From Massilia sp. UBA2604 (GTDB taxonomy: Bacteria; Pseudomonadota; Gammaproteobacteria; Burkholderiales; Burkholderiaceae_D), in contig DDKG01000252.1 of assembly GCA_002339265.1 (NCBI GenBank), positions 1-41,531 on the forward strand: a DNA stretch of 41,531 bases, given 5' to 3'. Positions 9,241-18,694 of this stretch are shown here, in pieces (the first letter of the stretch is position 1; each line of letters starts with the position of its first letter). Both the position numbers and the translations under genes were made by a program. Under the pieces are notes generated by a model. The model was not told the DNA's origin. It worked only from the letters and a program-made list of their open reading frames with translations, and did not search any database.

Positions 9241-9241
9241 A

Positions 9242-10150
9242 TTACTGCTTGTTTGCAGCCATCTGAGCTGCAACTTCTGCTGCGAAGTCGTCGACCTTCT
9301 TCTCGATGCCCTCGCCCACCACGTACATGGTGAAGCCCTTGACGGTCGTATTCGATGCTTTCAGGTATTGCTCGATCGACTGCTTGTCGTTCTTCACGAA
9401 CGCCTGGTTCAGCAGCGACACTTCTTTCAGGTACTTCTGCACCGAACCGTCGATACGCTTGGCGACGATGTCGTCCGATTGCGGCTGCTTGCCTTCGGCG
9501 ACGGCTTTTTCAGCGTCTTCCTTGGCCTTCAGTTCGGCGACCGAACGCTCTTTTTCGATCATTTCGGCTGGCACTTGCTCCGACGACAGAGCGACTGGCT
9601 TCATGGCAGCGATGTGCATGGCCAGGTCCTTGCCGACTTGCTCGTCCGCGCCTTCGAAGTCGACGATGACGCCGATGCGGGTGCCGTGCAGGTACGAAGC
9701 CAGCTTGCCGGTGGTTTCGAAACGCTGGAAGCGACGCACGGTCATGTTCTCGCCGATCTTGCCGATCAGGCCGGTACGCACGTCGTCGAAGGTCTTGCCG
9801 TCGTGCGGCAGTGCTGCCAGGGCAGCGACGTCAGCCGGGTTGTTTTCGGCGACCAGCTTGGCGGCCAGGTTGACCATGGCCAGGAATTCGTCGTTCTTGG
9901 CGACGAAGTCGGTTTCGCTGTTGACTTCGACCAGCGCGCCGACGTTGCCGGAGATGTAGGTAGCCACGACGCCTTCGGCGGTGATGCGTGCCGATGCCTT
10001 CGATGCCTTGCCGCCCAGCTTGACGCGCAGGATCTCTTCAGCACGACCCATGTCGCCGTCGGCTTCGGTCAGTGCTTTTTTGCATTCCATCATTGGCGCG
10101 TCGGTCTTCGCGCGCAGTTCGCCTACCATCGCTGCAGTAATCGCTGCCAT
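9242..10150 (-). CDS. tsf: Translation elongation factor Ts
   Basis: EF-Ts exchanges GDP for GTP on EF-Tu. The 302-residue protein begins with the UBA-like domain [20 protein letters not shown], in which [14 protein letters not shown] is characteristic. The core follows, with [12 protein letters not shown], the EF-Tu contact region whose Asp-Phe pair is diagnostic. A good SD (AGGAG) precedes the ATG at 10150. Tsf has its own promoter and its own terminator here, although it follows rpsB in the same direction. Confidence 0.98.
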   Translation of the reverse strand: MAAITAAMVGELRAKTDAPMMECKKALTEADGDMGRAEEILRVKLGGKASKASARITAEGVVATYISGNVGALVEVNSETDFVAKNDEFLAMVNLAAKLVAENNPADVAALAALPHDGKTFDDVRTGLIGKIGENMTVRRFQRFETTGKLASYLHGTRIGVIVDFEGADEQVGKDLAMHIAAMKPVALSSEQVPAEMIEKERSVAELKAKEDAEKAVAEGKQPQSDDIVAKRIDGSVQKYLKEVSLLNQAFVKNDKQSIEQYLKASNTTVKGFTMYVVGEGIEKKVDDFAAEVAAQMAANKQ

Positions 10151-10169
10151 GTTGATTTCTCCTAAATGT

Positions 10170-10198
10170 TTTATCCGGGTTGCAGGTCGTCATATCAA
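10170..10198 (-). promoter_or_regulatory. tsf promoter
   Basis: TTGATA (10193-10198) and GATAAA (10170-10175) on the minus strand are 17 bp apart, about 20 nt before the tsf ATG and just downstream of the rpsB terminator. The spacing and position suit a sigma-70 promoter; the -10 is only fair. Confidence 0.6.
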
Positions 10199-10218
10199 CG
10201 CCCCACAGGTATTCAGCT

Positions 10219-10254
10219 TAAAAAAAGGGGGGCTCGTGTGTGCGGCGCCCCCTT
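10219..10254 (-). terminator. Terminator or attenuator between rpsB and tsf
   Basis: On the minus strand AAGGGGGC pairs with GCCCCCCTT around a loop of about 13 nt, followed by seven or more T. It lies in the 137-nt rpsB-tsf gap. A terminator here reduces EF-Ts made from the rpsB promoter; partial read-through, as known for E. coli rpsB-tsf, is possible. Confidence 0.75.
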
Positions 10255-10264
10255 CGATGTGCCA

Positions 10265-10281
10265 ACGGGTCAATGACCCGT
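10265..10281. repeat. Small perfect hairpin just after rpsB
   Basis: ACGGGTCA and TGACCCGT flank a single base, seven bases from the rpsB stop codon. There is no T-run. It may protect the 3' end of the rpsB mRNA or help the terminator that follows. Confidence 0.5.
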
Positions 10282-10287
10282 CGTCAC

Positions 10288-11037
10288 TTATGCCTGCTCG
10301 GAAACTTCGACGAAGTCGTCGCCGCCAGCCTTGACCATTTCAACGACTTCGTTGGTGGCGTTGGCGCGGCCTTCCAGGATCGCATCGGCGACGCCGCGTG
10401 CGTACAGGGTGATCGCTTTCGACGAGTCGTCGTTGCCTGGGATGACGTGGGTCACGCCTTCTGGCGAGTGGTTGGTATCGACGATGCCGATGACCGGGAT
10501 GCCCAGCTTGCCGGCTTCGGTGATGGTGCCCTTGTGGTAGCCGACGTCGACGACGAAGATCGCGTCAGGCACGCCGCCCAGGTCCTTGATGCCGCCGATC
10601 GACTTCTGCAGCTTTTCCATTTCGCGCGAGAACAGCAGCGCTTCTTTCTTCGACATCTTTTCGACCGAACCGTCTTCGACCTGGGCTTCCATGTCTTTCA
10701 GGCGCTTGATCGAGGTCTTGATGGTCTTGAAGTTGGTCAGCATGCCGCCCAGCCAGCGCTGGTCGACGTAAGGCACGCCAGCGCGCTGTGCTTCAGCGGC
10801 GATGATGTCGCGTGCCTGGCGCTTGGTGCCGACCATCAGGATGGTGCCGCGGTTGGCCGAGATCTGCTTGATGGTTTTCATCGCATCCTGGTACATCGCC
10901 ATGGTTTTTTCCAGGTTGATGATGTGGATCTTGTTGCGATGACCGAAGATGAACGGCGCCATCTTTGGGTTCCAGAAACGGGTCTGGTGGCCGAAGTGGA
11001 TACCGGCTTCCAGCATTTCACGCATAGTAACGGACAT
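10288..11037 (-). CDS. rpsB: Small ribosomal subunit protein uS2
   Basis: S2 is a late-assembling 30S protein. The ATG at 11037, with a GGAG SD eight bases before it, gives 249 residues starting [20 protein letters not shown], the canonical S2 N-terminus. The open frame extends 13 codons upstream, but that part is leader. Family motifs [25 protein letters not shown] and [13 protein letters not shown] are present. It is transcribed from a strong promoter 136-164 nt upstream, divergent from map, so the mRNA has a long leader where S2 feedback could act. Confidence 0.98.
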   Translation of the reverse strand: MSVTMREMLEAGIHFGHQTRFWNPKMAPFIFGHRNKIHIINLEKTMAMYQDAMKTIKQISANRGTILMVGTKRQARDIIAAEAQRAGVPYVDQRWLGGMLTNFKTIKTSIKRLKDMEAQVEDGSVEKMSKKEALLFSREMEKLQKSIGGIKDLGGVPDAIFVVDVGYHKGTITEAGKLGIPVIGIVDTNHSPEGVTHVIPGNDDSSKAITLYARGVADAILEGRANATNEVVEMVKAGGDDFVEVSEQA

Positions 11038-11143
11038 GTAATTCTCCAGGGTTGGGTCTTGAATGTGGCCAGTCACCAGTCAGGCACCCTTTTAGGGCCA
11101 CATTCGCGATTTCAATAAAATTAAAACTACTCTTTTTACAACA

Positions 11144-11166
11144 TTGCTCGATGCGAATCCGAGCAA
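11144..11166 (-). promoter_or_regulatory. 5' leader stem-loop of rpsB mRNA
   Basis: TTGCTCG and CGAGCAA form a 7-bp perfect stem with a 9-nt loop, beginning within a base or two of the start site predicted from the -10 at 11173. The leader then runs about 100 nt to the rpsB start, with a second imperfect stem near 11082-11100 (GGCCCT/AGGGTGCC). These could serve S2 autoregulation. That is inference; no match to a known S2 leader was made. Confidence 0.45.
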
Positions 11167-11172
11167 CCCGAG

Positions 11173-11201
11173 ATTCTAGCGGGATTTGCCGTTTTGTTCA
11201 A
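11173..11201 (-). promoter_or_regulatory. rpsB promoter
   Basis: On the minus strand TTGAAC (11196-11201) and TAGAAT (11173-11178) are separated by exactly 17 bp, an excellent sigma-70 promoter. It lies 136 nt or more upstream of the rpsB ATG, in the divergent rpsB/map region. Confidence 0.85.
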
Positions 11202-11253
11202 GCGTGACGTAGCGCTGGCGGTGGCTGCCGCCCTGAGGGAGGAATGTTTCCTC

Positions 11254-11259
11254 TATAAT
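11254..11259 (+). promoter_or_regulatory. map promoter -10
   Basis: A perfect TATAAT stands 39 nt before the map ATG, giving a leader of about 30 nt. The -35 position (CCCTGA at 17 bp) is poor, so the promoter may need an activator or act through the -10 mainly. Confidence 0.65.
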
Positions 11260-11297
11260 GGACCCTTATTGCACAGACTACTGCAGGACAAGAATCC

Positions 11298-12143
11298 ATG
11301 GCATCCACACCCAAGACTCCCGAAGAAATCGAAGGCATGCGCGTCGCCTGCCGCCTCGGCTCGGAAGTGCTCGACTATATCACCCCGTTCGTGAAGCCCG
11401 GCGTCACCACCGGCGAACTCGACCGGCTGGCCTATGAATACATGGTCAACGTCCAGGGCACGACCCCGGCGACCCTGAATTATGCGCCGCCCGGCTATCC
11501 GCCCTTCCCCGGCTCGATCTGCACCTCGCTCAACGACGTGATCTGCCACGGCATCCCGGGCGACCGCGTGCTCAAGGCGGGCGACGCGCTCAATATCGAC
11601 ATCACGCCGATCACCAAGGACGGCTACCACGGCGACAACAGCCGCATGTTCCTGGTCGGCGAGCCGTCGATCATGGCGCGCCGCCTGTCCGAGATCACCT
11701 TCGAGTGCATGTGGCTGGGCATCGCCGCCGTCAAGCCGGGCAAGCACCTGGGCGACATCGGCCATGCGATCCAGCAGCATGCCGAAAAGGCCGGCTACAG
11801 CGTGGTGCGCGAATTCTGCGGCCACGGCGTGGGCCGCGTGTTCCACGAAGAGCCGCAGGTGCTGCACTACGGCCGCCCCGGCACCCTCGAAGAACTGAAA
11901 CCCGGCATGATCTTCACCATCGAGCCGATGATCAACGCCGGCCGCCGCGACATCAAGGAAATGCCGGACGGCTGGACCATCAAGACGAAAGACCGCAGCC
12001 TGTCGGCCCAGTGGGAACACACGGTGCTGGTCACCGAGACCGGGGTCGAGGTGCTGACCATGTCGGCCGGCAGCCCGCCGCCGCCCGCCATCGTGCTGCC
12101 GCTGCTGAACCCCGGCGCGGTGCCGACCCTGGCCGCGGCCTGA
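11298..12143 (+). CDS. map: Type I methionine aminopeptidase
   Basis: Map removes the N-terminal methionine after deformylation, in the cytoplasm. The 281-residue protein has the full set of five metal ligands of type I enzymes: Asp in ALNIDITP, Asp in YHGDNSRMF, His in GHGVGRVFHEEP, Glu in FTIEPM and Glu in SAQWEHTVL. The C-terminus has a proline-rich extension (SAGSPPPP onward) past the usual end. SD AGGAC precedes the ATG. Ten bases separate it from glnD, so the two are probably co-transcribed. Confidence 0.97.
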   Translation: MASTPKTPEEIEGMRVACRLGSEVLDYITPFVKPGVTTGELDRLAYEYMVNVQGTTPATLNYAPPGYPPFPGSICTSLNDVICHGIPGDRVLKAGDALNIDITPITKDGYHGDNSRMFLVGEPSIMARRLSEITFECMWLGIAAVKPGKHLGDIGHAIQQHAEKAGYSVVREFCGHGVGRVFHEEPQVLHYGRPGTLEELKPGMIFTIEPMINAGRRDIKEMPDGWTIKTKDRSLSAQWEHTVLVTETGVEVLTMSAGSPPPPAIVLPLLNPGAVPTLAAA

Positions 12144-12153
12144 AGGACGCCAT

Positions 12154-14736
12154 ATGGGACAGGCCGCCCTGCTCGACACCGCCCGCAGCACCCTGCGCCA
12201 GCGCCTGAAGGCTGAACGCCAGCTGGTGTTCCAGGCCTTCCAGGAAGACGGCAAGCCCGAAAAGCTGCTGCGCAACCTGCGCCAGGTGGTCGATGCCATC
12301 CTGACGGATGCCTGGCAGGCGGCCGGCCTGCCGCCCGACACCGCCCTGGTGGGCGTGGGCGGCTACGGGCGCGGCGAACTGTTCCCCTATTCCGACGTCG
12401 ACCTGCTGATCCTGCTGGGTCAGCCGGCCGACGCCATCACCCAGGCGCGCCTGGAAGGCCTGGTCCAGCTGCTGTGGGACCTGGGTCTGGAGATCGGCCA
12501 CAGCATCCGCACCGTGGACGAATGCCTGAGCGAATCCGCCGCCGACATCACCGTGCTAACCAGCCTGCTGGAAGCGCGCCTGGTCACCGGCAGCACCCCG
12601 CTGTTCGAGGAGCTGCAGCGGCGCTACCGCGACGCCCTCGATCCGCAAGCCTTCTTCCAGGCCAAGACCGCCGAGATGCGGCTGCGCCACGCCAAGCACG
12701 AATACACGGCGTTTGCGCTCGAGCCCAACGTCAAGGAAAGCCCGGGCGCGCTGCGCGACCTGCAGGTGATCCTGTGGGTGGCCAAGGCCGCGGGCCTGGC
12801 CGACACCTTCGGCCAGCTCGCCACGCGCGGCCTGATCACGCGCATGGAAGCGCGCCAGCTGCTGGAAAAGGAAAGCGCCTTCAAGGACATCCGCATCCGG
12901 CTGCACCTGCACACCAAACGGCGCGAGGACCGGCTGGTGTTCGACGTCCAGACCGCGATCGCCGGCACCCTGGGCTTGAGCGCCAGCGGAGAAGGCCCGG
13001 ACGCGCGGCGCGCCAGCGAATTCCTGATGCAGCGCTACTACTGGGCCGCCAAGACCGTGACCCAGTTGAATACGATCCTGCTGCAGAATATCGAGGCCCA
13101 GCTGTTCCCGCAGCCGGCGGTGGCCTTCCCGATCAGCGCCCACTTTACCCAGGTGGGCAGCCTGATCGACGTCGTGGCCGACGACACGTTCGAAAAACAT
13201 CCCTCCGCCATCCTCGAGCTGTTCGTGGCGATGAACGAGCGCCGCGAACTCAAGGGAATGACGGCGCGCGCCACCCGCGCGCTGTGGCATGCGCGCACCT
13301 TGATCGACGAGGCCTTCCGCGCCGATCCGGTGAACAAGGCGCTGTTCCTGCGCGTGCTGCAGGCGCCGCGCGGCCTGGTGCATGCGCTGCGCCGCATGAA
13401 CGAATTCGGCATCCTGGGCCGCTACCTGCCGGCTTTCCGCAAGATCGTCGGCCAGATGCAGCACGACCTGTTCCACGTGTACACCGTGGACCAGCACATC
13501 ATGATGGTGATCCGCAACCTGCGCCGCTTCACGATGCCGGAACACGCCCACGAATACCCGTTCTGCAGCCAGCTGATCGCCGACTTCCACGACCGCTGGC
13601 TGCTGTATGTGGCCGCCCTGTTCCACGACATCGCCAAGGGCCGCGGCGGCGACCATTCCAAGCTCGGCATGGACGACGCAGAGCAGTTCTGCCGTGAGCA
13701 TGGCCTGTCCGACGAGGACACCGAGCTGGTGGTGTTCCTGGTCGAGCAGCACCTGACCATGTCGACCGTGGCGCAGAAGCAGGACCTGTCCGATCCCGAC
13801 GTGATCCAGGCCTTCGCCGCCGTGGTGAAGGACGAGCGACATCTCACCGCGCTGTACCTGCTGACGGTGGCCGACATCCGCGGCACCAGCCCCAAGGTGT
13901 GGAATGCCTGGAAGGCCAAGCTGCTGGAAGACCTGTACAAGGTCACCCTGCGCGTGCTGGGCGGCGAGCCGCATACGGCCGACCGCGAGCTGCGCATGCG
14001 CCAGAAGGAAGCGCTGGCCACCCTGCGCTTGTTCGGCCTGGAGGCCAATGCCCACGAAGCGTTGTGGAAGCAGCTCGACGTGGCCTACTTCCTGCGCCAC
14101 GATGCTTCCGACATCGCCTGGCAGACGCGCGCCCTGGTCGAGAAGGTCGACAGCGACAAGCCGGTGGTGCGGGCGCGGCTGGCGCCGATCGGCGAGGGCC
14201 TGCAGGTGGCGGTCTATGTGAAAGACCAGCCCGACCTGTTCGCGCGCATCTGCAGCTACTTCGACCGCAAGAACTTCAGCATCCTCGACGCCAAGATCCA
14301 CACCACGCGTCACGGCTATGCGCTGGACAGCTTCCTGGTGGCGGACGAGAACTTTGCCGGCAGCTACCGCGACATCATCAGCCTGATCGAGCACGAGCTG
14401 TGCTCCCAGCTGCTGTCGCAGGAAGCCTTGCCGCCGCTGGTGCGCGGCCGCCTGTCGCGCGTGGCGCGCACCTTCCCGATCACCCCGACCGTCGAATTGC
14501 GGCCGGACGAGCGCGGCCAGTTCCACGTGCTGTCGATCGCCGCCAACGACCGCATGGGCCTGTTGTATGCGATCGCCAGCGTGCTGGCGCGCTACCGCCT
14601 GAACCTGCACACGGCCAAGATCATGACCCTGGGCGAGCGCGTCGAGGACGTGTTCCTGATCGATGGCCCGGCGCTCAACAATCCGCGCACCCAGGTGCAG
14701 CTCGAGACCGATCTGCTCGACGCCCTCAAAGTTTGA
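12154..14736 (+). CDS. glnD: Bifunctional uridylyltransferase/uridylyl-removing enzyme GlnD
   Basis: GlnD senses glutamine and adds or removes UMP on PII proteins, setting nitrogen assimilation. The 860-residue protein has the usual four-part layout. The nucleotidyltransferase motif is GVGGYGRGELFPYSDVDLLI (Gly69-Gly70, Asp81 and Asp83). The HD hydrolase site is LFHDIAKGRGGDHSKLG near residue 491. Two C-terminal ACT domains begin near 680 (VAVYVKDQPDLFARI) and 790 (LSIAANDRMGLLYAIA) and bind glutamine. SD AAGGAC precedes the ATG at 12154. All catalytic motifs look intact. Confidence 0.97.
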   Translation: MGQAALLDTARSTLRQRLKAERQLVFQAFQEDGKPEKLLRNLRQVVDAILTDAWQAAGLPPDTALVGVGGYGRGELFPYSDVDLLILLGQPADAITQARLEGLVQLLWDLGLEIGHSIRTVDECLSESAADITVLTSLLEARLVTGSTPLFEELQRRYRDALDPQAFFQAKTAEMRLRHAKHEYTAFALEPNVKESPGALRDLQVILWVAKAAGLADTFGQLATRGLITRMEARQLLEKESAFKDIRIRLHLHTKRREDRLVFDVQTAIAGTLGLSASGEGPDARRASEFLMQRYYWAAKTVTQLNTILLQNIEAQLFPQPAVAFPISAHFTQVGSLIDVVADDTFEKHPSAILELFVAMNERRELKGMTARATRALWHARTLIDEAFRADPVNKALFLRVLQAPRGLVHALRRMNEFGILGRYLPAFRKIVGQMQHDLFHVYTVDQHIMMVIRNLRRFTMPEHAHEYPFCSQLIADFHDRWLLYVAALFHDIAKGRGGDHSKLGMDDAEQFCREHGLSDEDTELVVFLVEQHLTMSTVAQKQDLSDPDVIQAFAAVVKDERHLTALYLLTVADIRGTSPKVWNAWKAKLLEDLYKVTLRVLGGEPHTADRELRMRQKEALATLRLFGLEANAHEALWKQLDVAYFLRHDASDIAWQTRALVEKVDSDKPVVRARLAPIGEGLQVAVYVKDQPDLFARICSYFDRKNFSILDAKIHTTRHGYALDSFLVADENFAGSYRDIISLIEHELCSQLLSQEALPPLVRGRLSRVARTFPITPTVELRPDERGQFHVLSIAANDRMGLLYAIASVLARYRLNLHTAKIMTLGERVEDVFLIDGPALNNPRTQVQLETDLLDALKV

Positions 14737-14766
14737 TTCACCTCTTTTTACAGTAAAGCTTGTCCG

Positions 14767-15513
14767 ATGACCGAACCGCTCCGCCTCTCCAAACGTATGT
14801 CCGAACTCGGCCTGTGCTCGCGCCGCGAAGCCGATGAATGGATCGCCCGCGGCTGGGTGCGGGTGGACGGAAAGGTCGTCTCGGAACTGGGCAGCAAGGT
14901 GCTGCCTACCCAGGGCATCACGGTCGAGCGCCAGGCCGCGGCCGAGCAATCGAAGCGCGTGACCATCCTGATCAACAAGCCGGTCGGCTACGTCAGCGGC
15001 CAGGCCGAGGATGGCTATACGCCGGCCGTGGCCCTGATCAAGCCGGACAACCGCTGGGCCGACGATCCGGCGCCCGAGCAGTTCCACCCGACCCAGCTGC
15101 GCAGCCTGGTGCCGTGCGGCCGGCTGGACATCGATTCGGTGGGTCTGCTGGTGCTGTCGCAGGACGGCCGCATCGCCAAGCACCTGATCGGCGAGACCAC
15201 CTCGGTCGACAAGGAATACCTGGTGCGGGTGCAGTACACGAAGCCGGGCAAGCTGCCGGACAGCGACCTCAAGAAGCTCAATCACGGCCTGTGGATGGAC
15301 GGCAAACCGCTGTTGCCGGCCAAGGTGCGCTGGCAGAACGAGGATCAGCTCAGCTTTACCCTGCGCGAAGGCAAGAAGCGCCAGATCCGCCGCATGTGCG
15401 ATATGGTGGGATTGAAGGTCGTGGGCCTCAAGCGCGTACGCATCGGCAAGGTCAAGCTGGGCAACTTGCCCGAGGGCCAGTGGCGCTACCTGGCCCCGGA
15501 CGAGCAGTTTTAA
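14767..15513 (+). CDS. 23S rRNA pseudouridine synthase, RluF-like
   Basis: This RsuA/RluB/RluF-family enzyme isomerises a uridine in rRNA. The 248-residue protein begins with an S4 RNA-binding domain (RLSKRMSELGLCSRREADEW). The catalytic motif is PCGRLDIDSVGLLVLSQDG, with the essential Asp in GRLD. The C-terminal EGKKRQIRRMCDMVGLKV followed by LKRVRIGKVKLGNLPEGQWR is closer to RluF than to RluB or RsuA, so the 23S U2604-type site is likely but not proven. It lies 30 nt after glnD. Its stop overlaps that of the convergent aldo/keto reductase by four bases (TTAA). The SD is weak. Confidence 0.87.
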   Translation: MTEPLRLSKRMSELGLCSRREADEWIARGWVRVDGKVVSELGSKVLPTQGITVERQAAAEQSKRVTILINKPVGYVSGQAEDGYTPAVALIKPDNRWADDPAPEQFHPTQLRSLVPCGRLDIDSVGLLVLSQDGRIAKHLIGETTSVDKEYLVRVQYTKPGKLPDSDLKKLNHGLWMDGKPLLPAKVRWQNEDQLSFTLREGKKRQIRRMCDMVGLKVVGLKRVRIGKVKLGNLPEGQWRYLAPDEQF

Positions 15514-16523
15514 GCCGCGCCTTGCAACGCCGGCTTGCCGTTCGGTAGCGGCGCCTCCCGGGCCAGCAAGCCCTCAGCCTTCAACTCTTCCCAGAACGCC
15601 GGCGGAATCGCGATGTCCATCAACGCCGCATTGCGCTGCAAGTGCGCCACGCTGCTGGCGCCGGGAATCGTCGCCGCCACCACCGGATGCGCCAGCCCGA
15701 ACTGCAGCGCCGCCGCCGGCAGGTCGACCCCGTGGCGCGCCGCCACCTGGCGCAGGCGTTCGCGCTGCGCGATCTTGTCGGCGCCGGCCGGGCCATAGTC
15801 GTAGTTGGGGCCGCCGGCCAGGAAGCCGGAATTGAACGGGCCGCCCAGCACCACCTTCGCGCCGCGCTCCTCGCACAGCGGGAACAGCTCTTCCAATGGC
15901 GTAGTTTCCATCAGCGTGTAGCGCCCCGCCAGCAGGAAGATGTCGGGATCCGAATCGCGCAGCGCGCGCAGGCAGGGATCGACCGTGTTGACGCCCAGGC
16001 CCCAGCCCTTGATCACGCCCTCTTCGCGCAGCTTGACCAGCCCCTCGAAGGCGCCGCCACGGCCGGCCGCGATGGCGTAGTAGTGCTCGTACTCGGCCTG
16101 GCTGAAGCGGTCCGGCGACAGGTCGTGCACATAGACGATGTCGATGTGCGACAGCGCCATGCGCTGCAGGCTGTCCTCGATCGAGCGGCGGGCGCCGTCG
16201 GCCGTGTAGTCGGTGATGCGCCGGAACGGGAGGCCGCCGACAAAAGGATCGGCGATTTCGGGCGACTCGCTCGGCACCAGGATGCGGCCGACCTTCGACG
16301 ACAGCGTGTATTCATTGCGCGGACGGCGCCGCAGGGCCTGGCCGAAACGGTGCTCGGACAGGCCGGCGCCGTAATGCGGCGCGGTGTCGAAATAGCGGAT
16401 GCCGGCGTCCCAGGCGGCATCGACGGTGGCTTGCGCCGCCTCGTCGCTCGTGTGGTGGTACATATCGCCCAGGCCGGTGCCGCCCAGGCCGAGGCGCGTG
16501 ATCGGTTGATAGCGTTGCGTCAT
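15510..16523 (-). CDS. Aldo/keto reductase
   Basis: This is an NAD(P)-dependent oxidoreductase with a TIM barrel, of the class that includes D-threo-aldose (L-fucose) 1-dehydrogenases. The true substrate cannot be read from the sequence. The frame is open far upstream, but the ATG at 16523 has a good SD (AAAGGAC) and gives 337 residues starting MTQRYQPITRLGLGGTGLGD. The catalytic tetrad is visible: Asp and Tyr in YFDTAPHYG, Lys in LSSKVGR and His in IVYVHDLSPDR. The cofactor end carries VAATIPGASS. It is a stand-alone gene, convergent with the pseudouridine synthase. Confidence 0.9.
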   Translation of the reverse strand: MTQRYQPITRLGLGGTGLGDMYHHTSDEAAQATVDAAWDAGIRYFDTAPHYGAGLSEHRFGQALRRRPRNEYTLSSKVGRILVPSESPEIADPFVGGLPFRRITDYTADGARRSIEDSLQRMALSHIDIVYVHDLSPDRFSQAEYEHYYAIAAGRGGAFEGLVKLREEGVIKGWGLGVNTVDPCLRALRDSDPDIFLLAGRYTLMETTPLEELFPLCEERGAKVVLGGPFNSGFLAGGPNYDYGPAGADKIAQRERLRQVAARHGVDLPAAALQFGLAHPVVAATIPGASSVAHLQRNAALMDIAIPPAFWEELKAEGLLAREAPLPNGKPALQGAA

Positions 16524-16630
16524 TGTCCTGTCCTTTCTCGACTGCTCATGATGGGACAGATTCTGCACGGCGCATGACGATGCCGGCGCACGCCAGCGCT
16601 GCGGCGCACCATACGGCGCTGCGACGGGCG

Positions 16631-18283
16631 TCAGGCCGCGCGCCGGCTCTCGATCTGCACCAGTGCGGCGCCCAGGACGTCGAGGTCGACCGGCTTGGCG
16701 AACAGGTCGTGGAAGCCCGCCGCCAGCGCCTGCGCCCGGTCCTTCTCTTGCGCATAGCCGGTCACCGCGATCAGGATTGCCTGCGACGCGCCTGGCTTGG
16801 TGCGCAGCGCGGCGGCCAGCTCGTAGCCGTTCATCTCGGGCAGGCCGATATCGAGCAGGCACACGTCCGGCCCGAAGGCCGGCAGCACCGCCAGCGCCTG
16901 GCGCGCGGAATGGGCGACCAGCACCGTATGCCCCAGGGCTTCCAGCAGCAACGACAGGGTCACCGCCGCATCTTCGTTGTCGTCGACCACGCCGATGCGC
17001 AGCGGCGGCATGCCGCCCTTGTCGGCGCTGCGGTCGCGCGCCCGCCGCTCGACCTGGGGCCGGCTGGACAGCGGCAGGCCGACACGGAAGGTGCTGCCGC
17101 GTCCCGGGCCCGCGCTGCTGGCTTCGACCGTGCCGCCGTGCAGCTTGAGCAGGCTGCGCACCAGCGCCAGCCCGATGCCCAGGCCGCCCTGGCTGCGGTC
17201 CAGGCCCCGGCCCCCTTGCGCAAACAGGTCGAAGGCGCTGGCGATCAGTTCGGGGGACATGCCGATGCCGTCGTCCTGGATCTCGACCGCGAGCGCCTCG
17301 CCGTCCGTGCTCAGGCGCACCTCGATGCATCCGCCTTCGAGCGTGTACTTGGCGGCGTTGCTGAGCAGATTCGTCACGACCTGCACCAGGCGCTTGCGGT
17401 CGCCCACGACGATGGCGCGCGCCGGCGGCAGGTCCAGTGTCAGGCGGTGCTGGTGCTTCTCGATCAGCGGGCGCACCTGTTCGATGGCGTCGGCGATGAC
17501 GTCCTTGAAGTCCAGTTCGCGCAACTCGAGTTCGACCTTGCCGCGGGTGACGCGCGAGACGTCCAGCAGATCGTCGATCAGCGACGTCATGTGGCCGGCC
17601 TGGCGCGCCACGATTTCGCTGGCGCGCTGCACCATGCCGGGGTCGAGGTGGAAGTTGGACAGCATGGTGGCGGCCGAGACGATCGGCGCCAGCGGATTGC
17701 GCAGCTCATGGGCCAGCATGGCGAGGAACTCGTCCTTGCGCTGGTCGGCCTGGCGCAGCGCCGCGATCAGGGAATCCTGCTCGGCCATCGCCTTGCGCAG
17801 CTCGATCTGGCTCATGACCTGGTGCGCCAGGGTGGCCAGCACGAAGCGCTCCTGTTCGCTCAAGCCCTGCGGCCGCGGCTTGTCGTCCAGCACGCACAAG
17901 GTGCCGAGCGGGACGCCGTCGCGCGTCCTGAGCAGCGCCCCGGCGTAGAAGCGCAGCCCGGCATCGCGCGTCACCAGCGGGTTGCAGCTGAAGCGCGGAT
18001 CCTCGCGCGTGTCGGGCACGATCATCTGCTCTTCATCGAGCAGCGCGAAGCGGCAGATGGAGTCGTCCAGCGGCACCTCGCGCGTGCCCAGGCCAATCTC
18101 GGACTTGAACCACTGGCGGCCGCGCGCAATCAGGTTGACCGCGGCGATCGGCGCGGCCAGCAACTGGCTGGCCAGGCGCACGACGTCGTCGAACGAGCGC
18201 TCGGGCGGCGTGTCGAGGATGCCGTAGGAATCGAGGACGGCGAGGCGCGCTTCTTCGTCGAGGGTGGCGATACTTGGCGTCAT
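16631..18283 (-). CDS. GAF-domain hybrid histidine kinase
   Basis: This is a cytoplasmic signal-transducing kinase with no membrane helix and no signal peptide. From the ATG at 18283 it has 550 residues. A GAF domain (about 10-165) comes first, then HisKA with phospho-His192 in [13 protein letters not shown], an HATPase domain (N-box near 305, then DDGIGM and [10 protein letters not shown]), and a receiver domain (about 428-545) with phospho-Asp478 in [18 protein letters not shown] at 18325 could add 14 residues. The perfect TATAAT at 18335-18340 would then leave almost no leader, so 18283 is preferred. There is no DNA-binding output, so it must pass phosphate on. Confidence 0.92.
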   Translation of the reverse strand: MTPSIATLDEEARLAVLDSYGILDTPPERSFDDVVRLASQLLAAPIAAVNLIARGRQWFKSEIGLGTREVPLDDSICRFALLDEEQMIVPDTREDPRFSCNPLVTRDAGLRFYAGALLRTRDGVPLGTLCVLDDKPRPQGLSEQERFVLATLAHQVMSQIELRKAMAEQDSLIAALRQADQRKDEFLAMLAHELRNPLAPIVSAATMLSNFHLDPGMVQRASEIVARQAGHMTSLIDDLLDVSRVTRGKVELELRELDFKDVIADAIEQVRPLIEKHQHRLTLDLPPARAIVVGDRKRLVQVVTNLLSNAAKYTLEGGCIEVRLSTDGEALAVEIQDDGIGMSPELIASAFDLFAQGGRGLDRSQGGLGIGLALVRSLLKLHGGTVEASSAGPGRGSTFRVGLPLSSRPQVERRARDRSADKGGMPPLRIGVVDDNEDAAVTLSLLLEALGHTVLVAHSARQALAVLPAFGPDVCLLDIGLPEMNGYELAAALRTKPGASQAILIAVTGYAQEKDRAQALAAGFHDLFAKPVDLDVLGAALVQIESRRAA

Positions 18284-18334
18284 TGATTGTGGGGGCTTCA
18301 AAACGGGCCGGGCGAACATGCCCACGGTCTTTCA

Positions 18335-18340
18335 ATTATA
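18335..18340 (-). promoter_or_regulatory. -10 of GAF kinase promoter
   Basis: TATAAT on the minus strand lies 52 nt before the chosen kinase start. The -35 is not recognisable. It implies transcription starts near 18328, which favours the ATG at 18283. Confidence 0.5.
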
Positions 18341-18408
18341 GGAATAAAGCCCGATATGCTGCCACACGGAACGCCTGGAAAAGCTTGCCATGCGTACTGC
18401 AGTTGCGC

Positions 18409-18657
18409 TCAGCCCTTCGCAAGCTCGTAGAAGGTGACGCCCAGGATGGCGATGATGAAATAGATCGCGATATAGCCGGACCACATCATGATTTTGGCTT
18501 CGCGGCTGCCCTCACGCGCCAGTTGCGAATAATACTGCCAGGCGCATCCGGGCTCATAAGCATTGCGCTTGCGGTGCTTGTAGTCGATCACCTGGTTGGC
18601 GACACCGGCGATCAGCAAATAGATGCCGGCAATGATCCTCATGGTTTCCATTTCCAT
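18409..18657 (-). CDS. Small membrane protein of unknown function
   Basis: The 82-residue protein has two hydrophobic helices, IIAGIYLLIAGVANQVID near the start and MMWSGYIAIYFIIAILGVTF near the end. A polar, basic middle (DYKHRKRNAYEPGC) separates them. Start choice is uncertain: ATGs at 18657, 18651 and 18642 are in frame, and an AAAGGAG SD about 12 bases before the first favours 18657. It follows the next membrane protein by 37 nt, in the same direction. I do not recognise the family. Confidence 0.7.
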   Translation of the reverse strand: MEMETMRIIAGIYLLIAGVANQVIDYKHRKRNAYEPGCAWQYYSQLAREGSREAKIMMWSGYIAIYFIIAILGVTFYELAKG

Positions 18658-18694
18658 CCGCGGTCGCACGCTCCTTTCGTTCGATGATGGCGTC

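Noticed and set aside
12556..15285. 909-codon open frame on the minus strand
   Set aside because: It is antisense to glnD and the pseudouridine synthase, both intact; no domain is recognisable.
16524..17330. Upstream extension of the aldo/keto reductase frame
   Set aside because: The extension is out of frame within the GAF kinase gene; the ATG at 16523 has a good SD and gives the family length.
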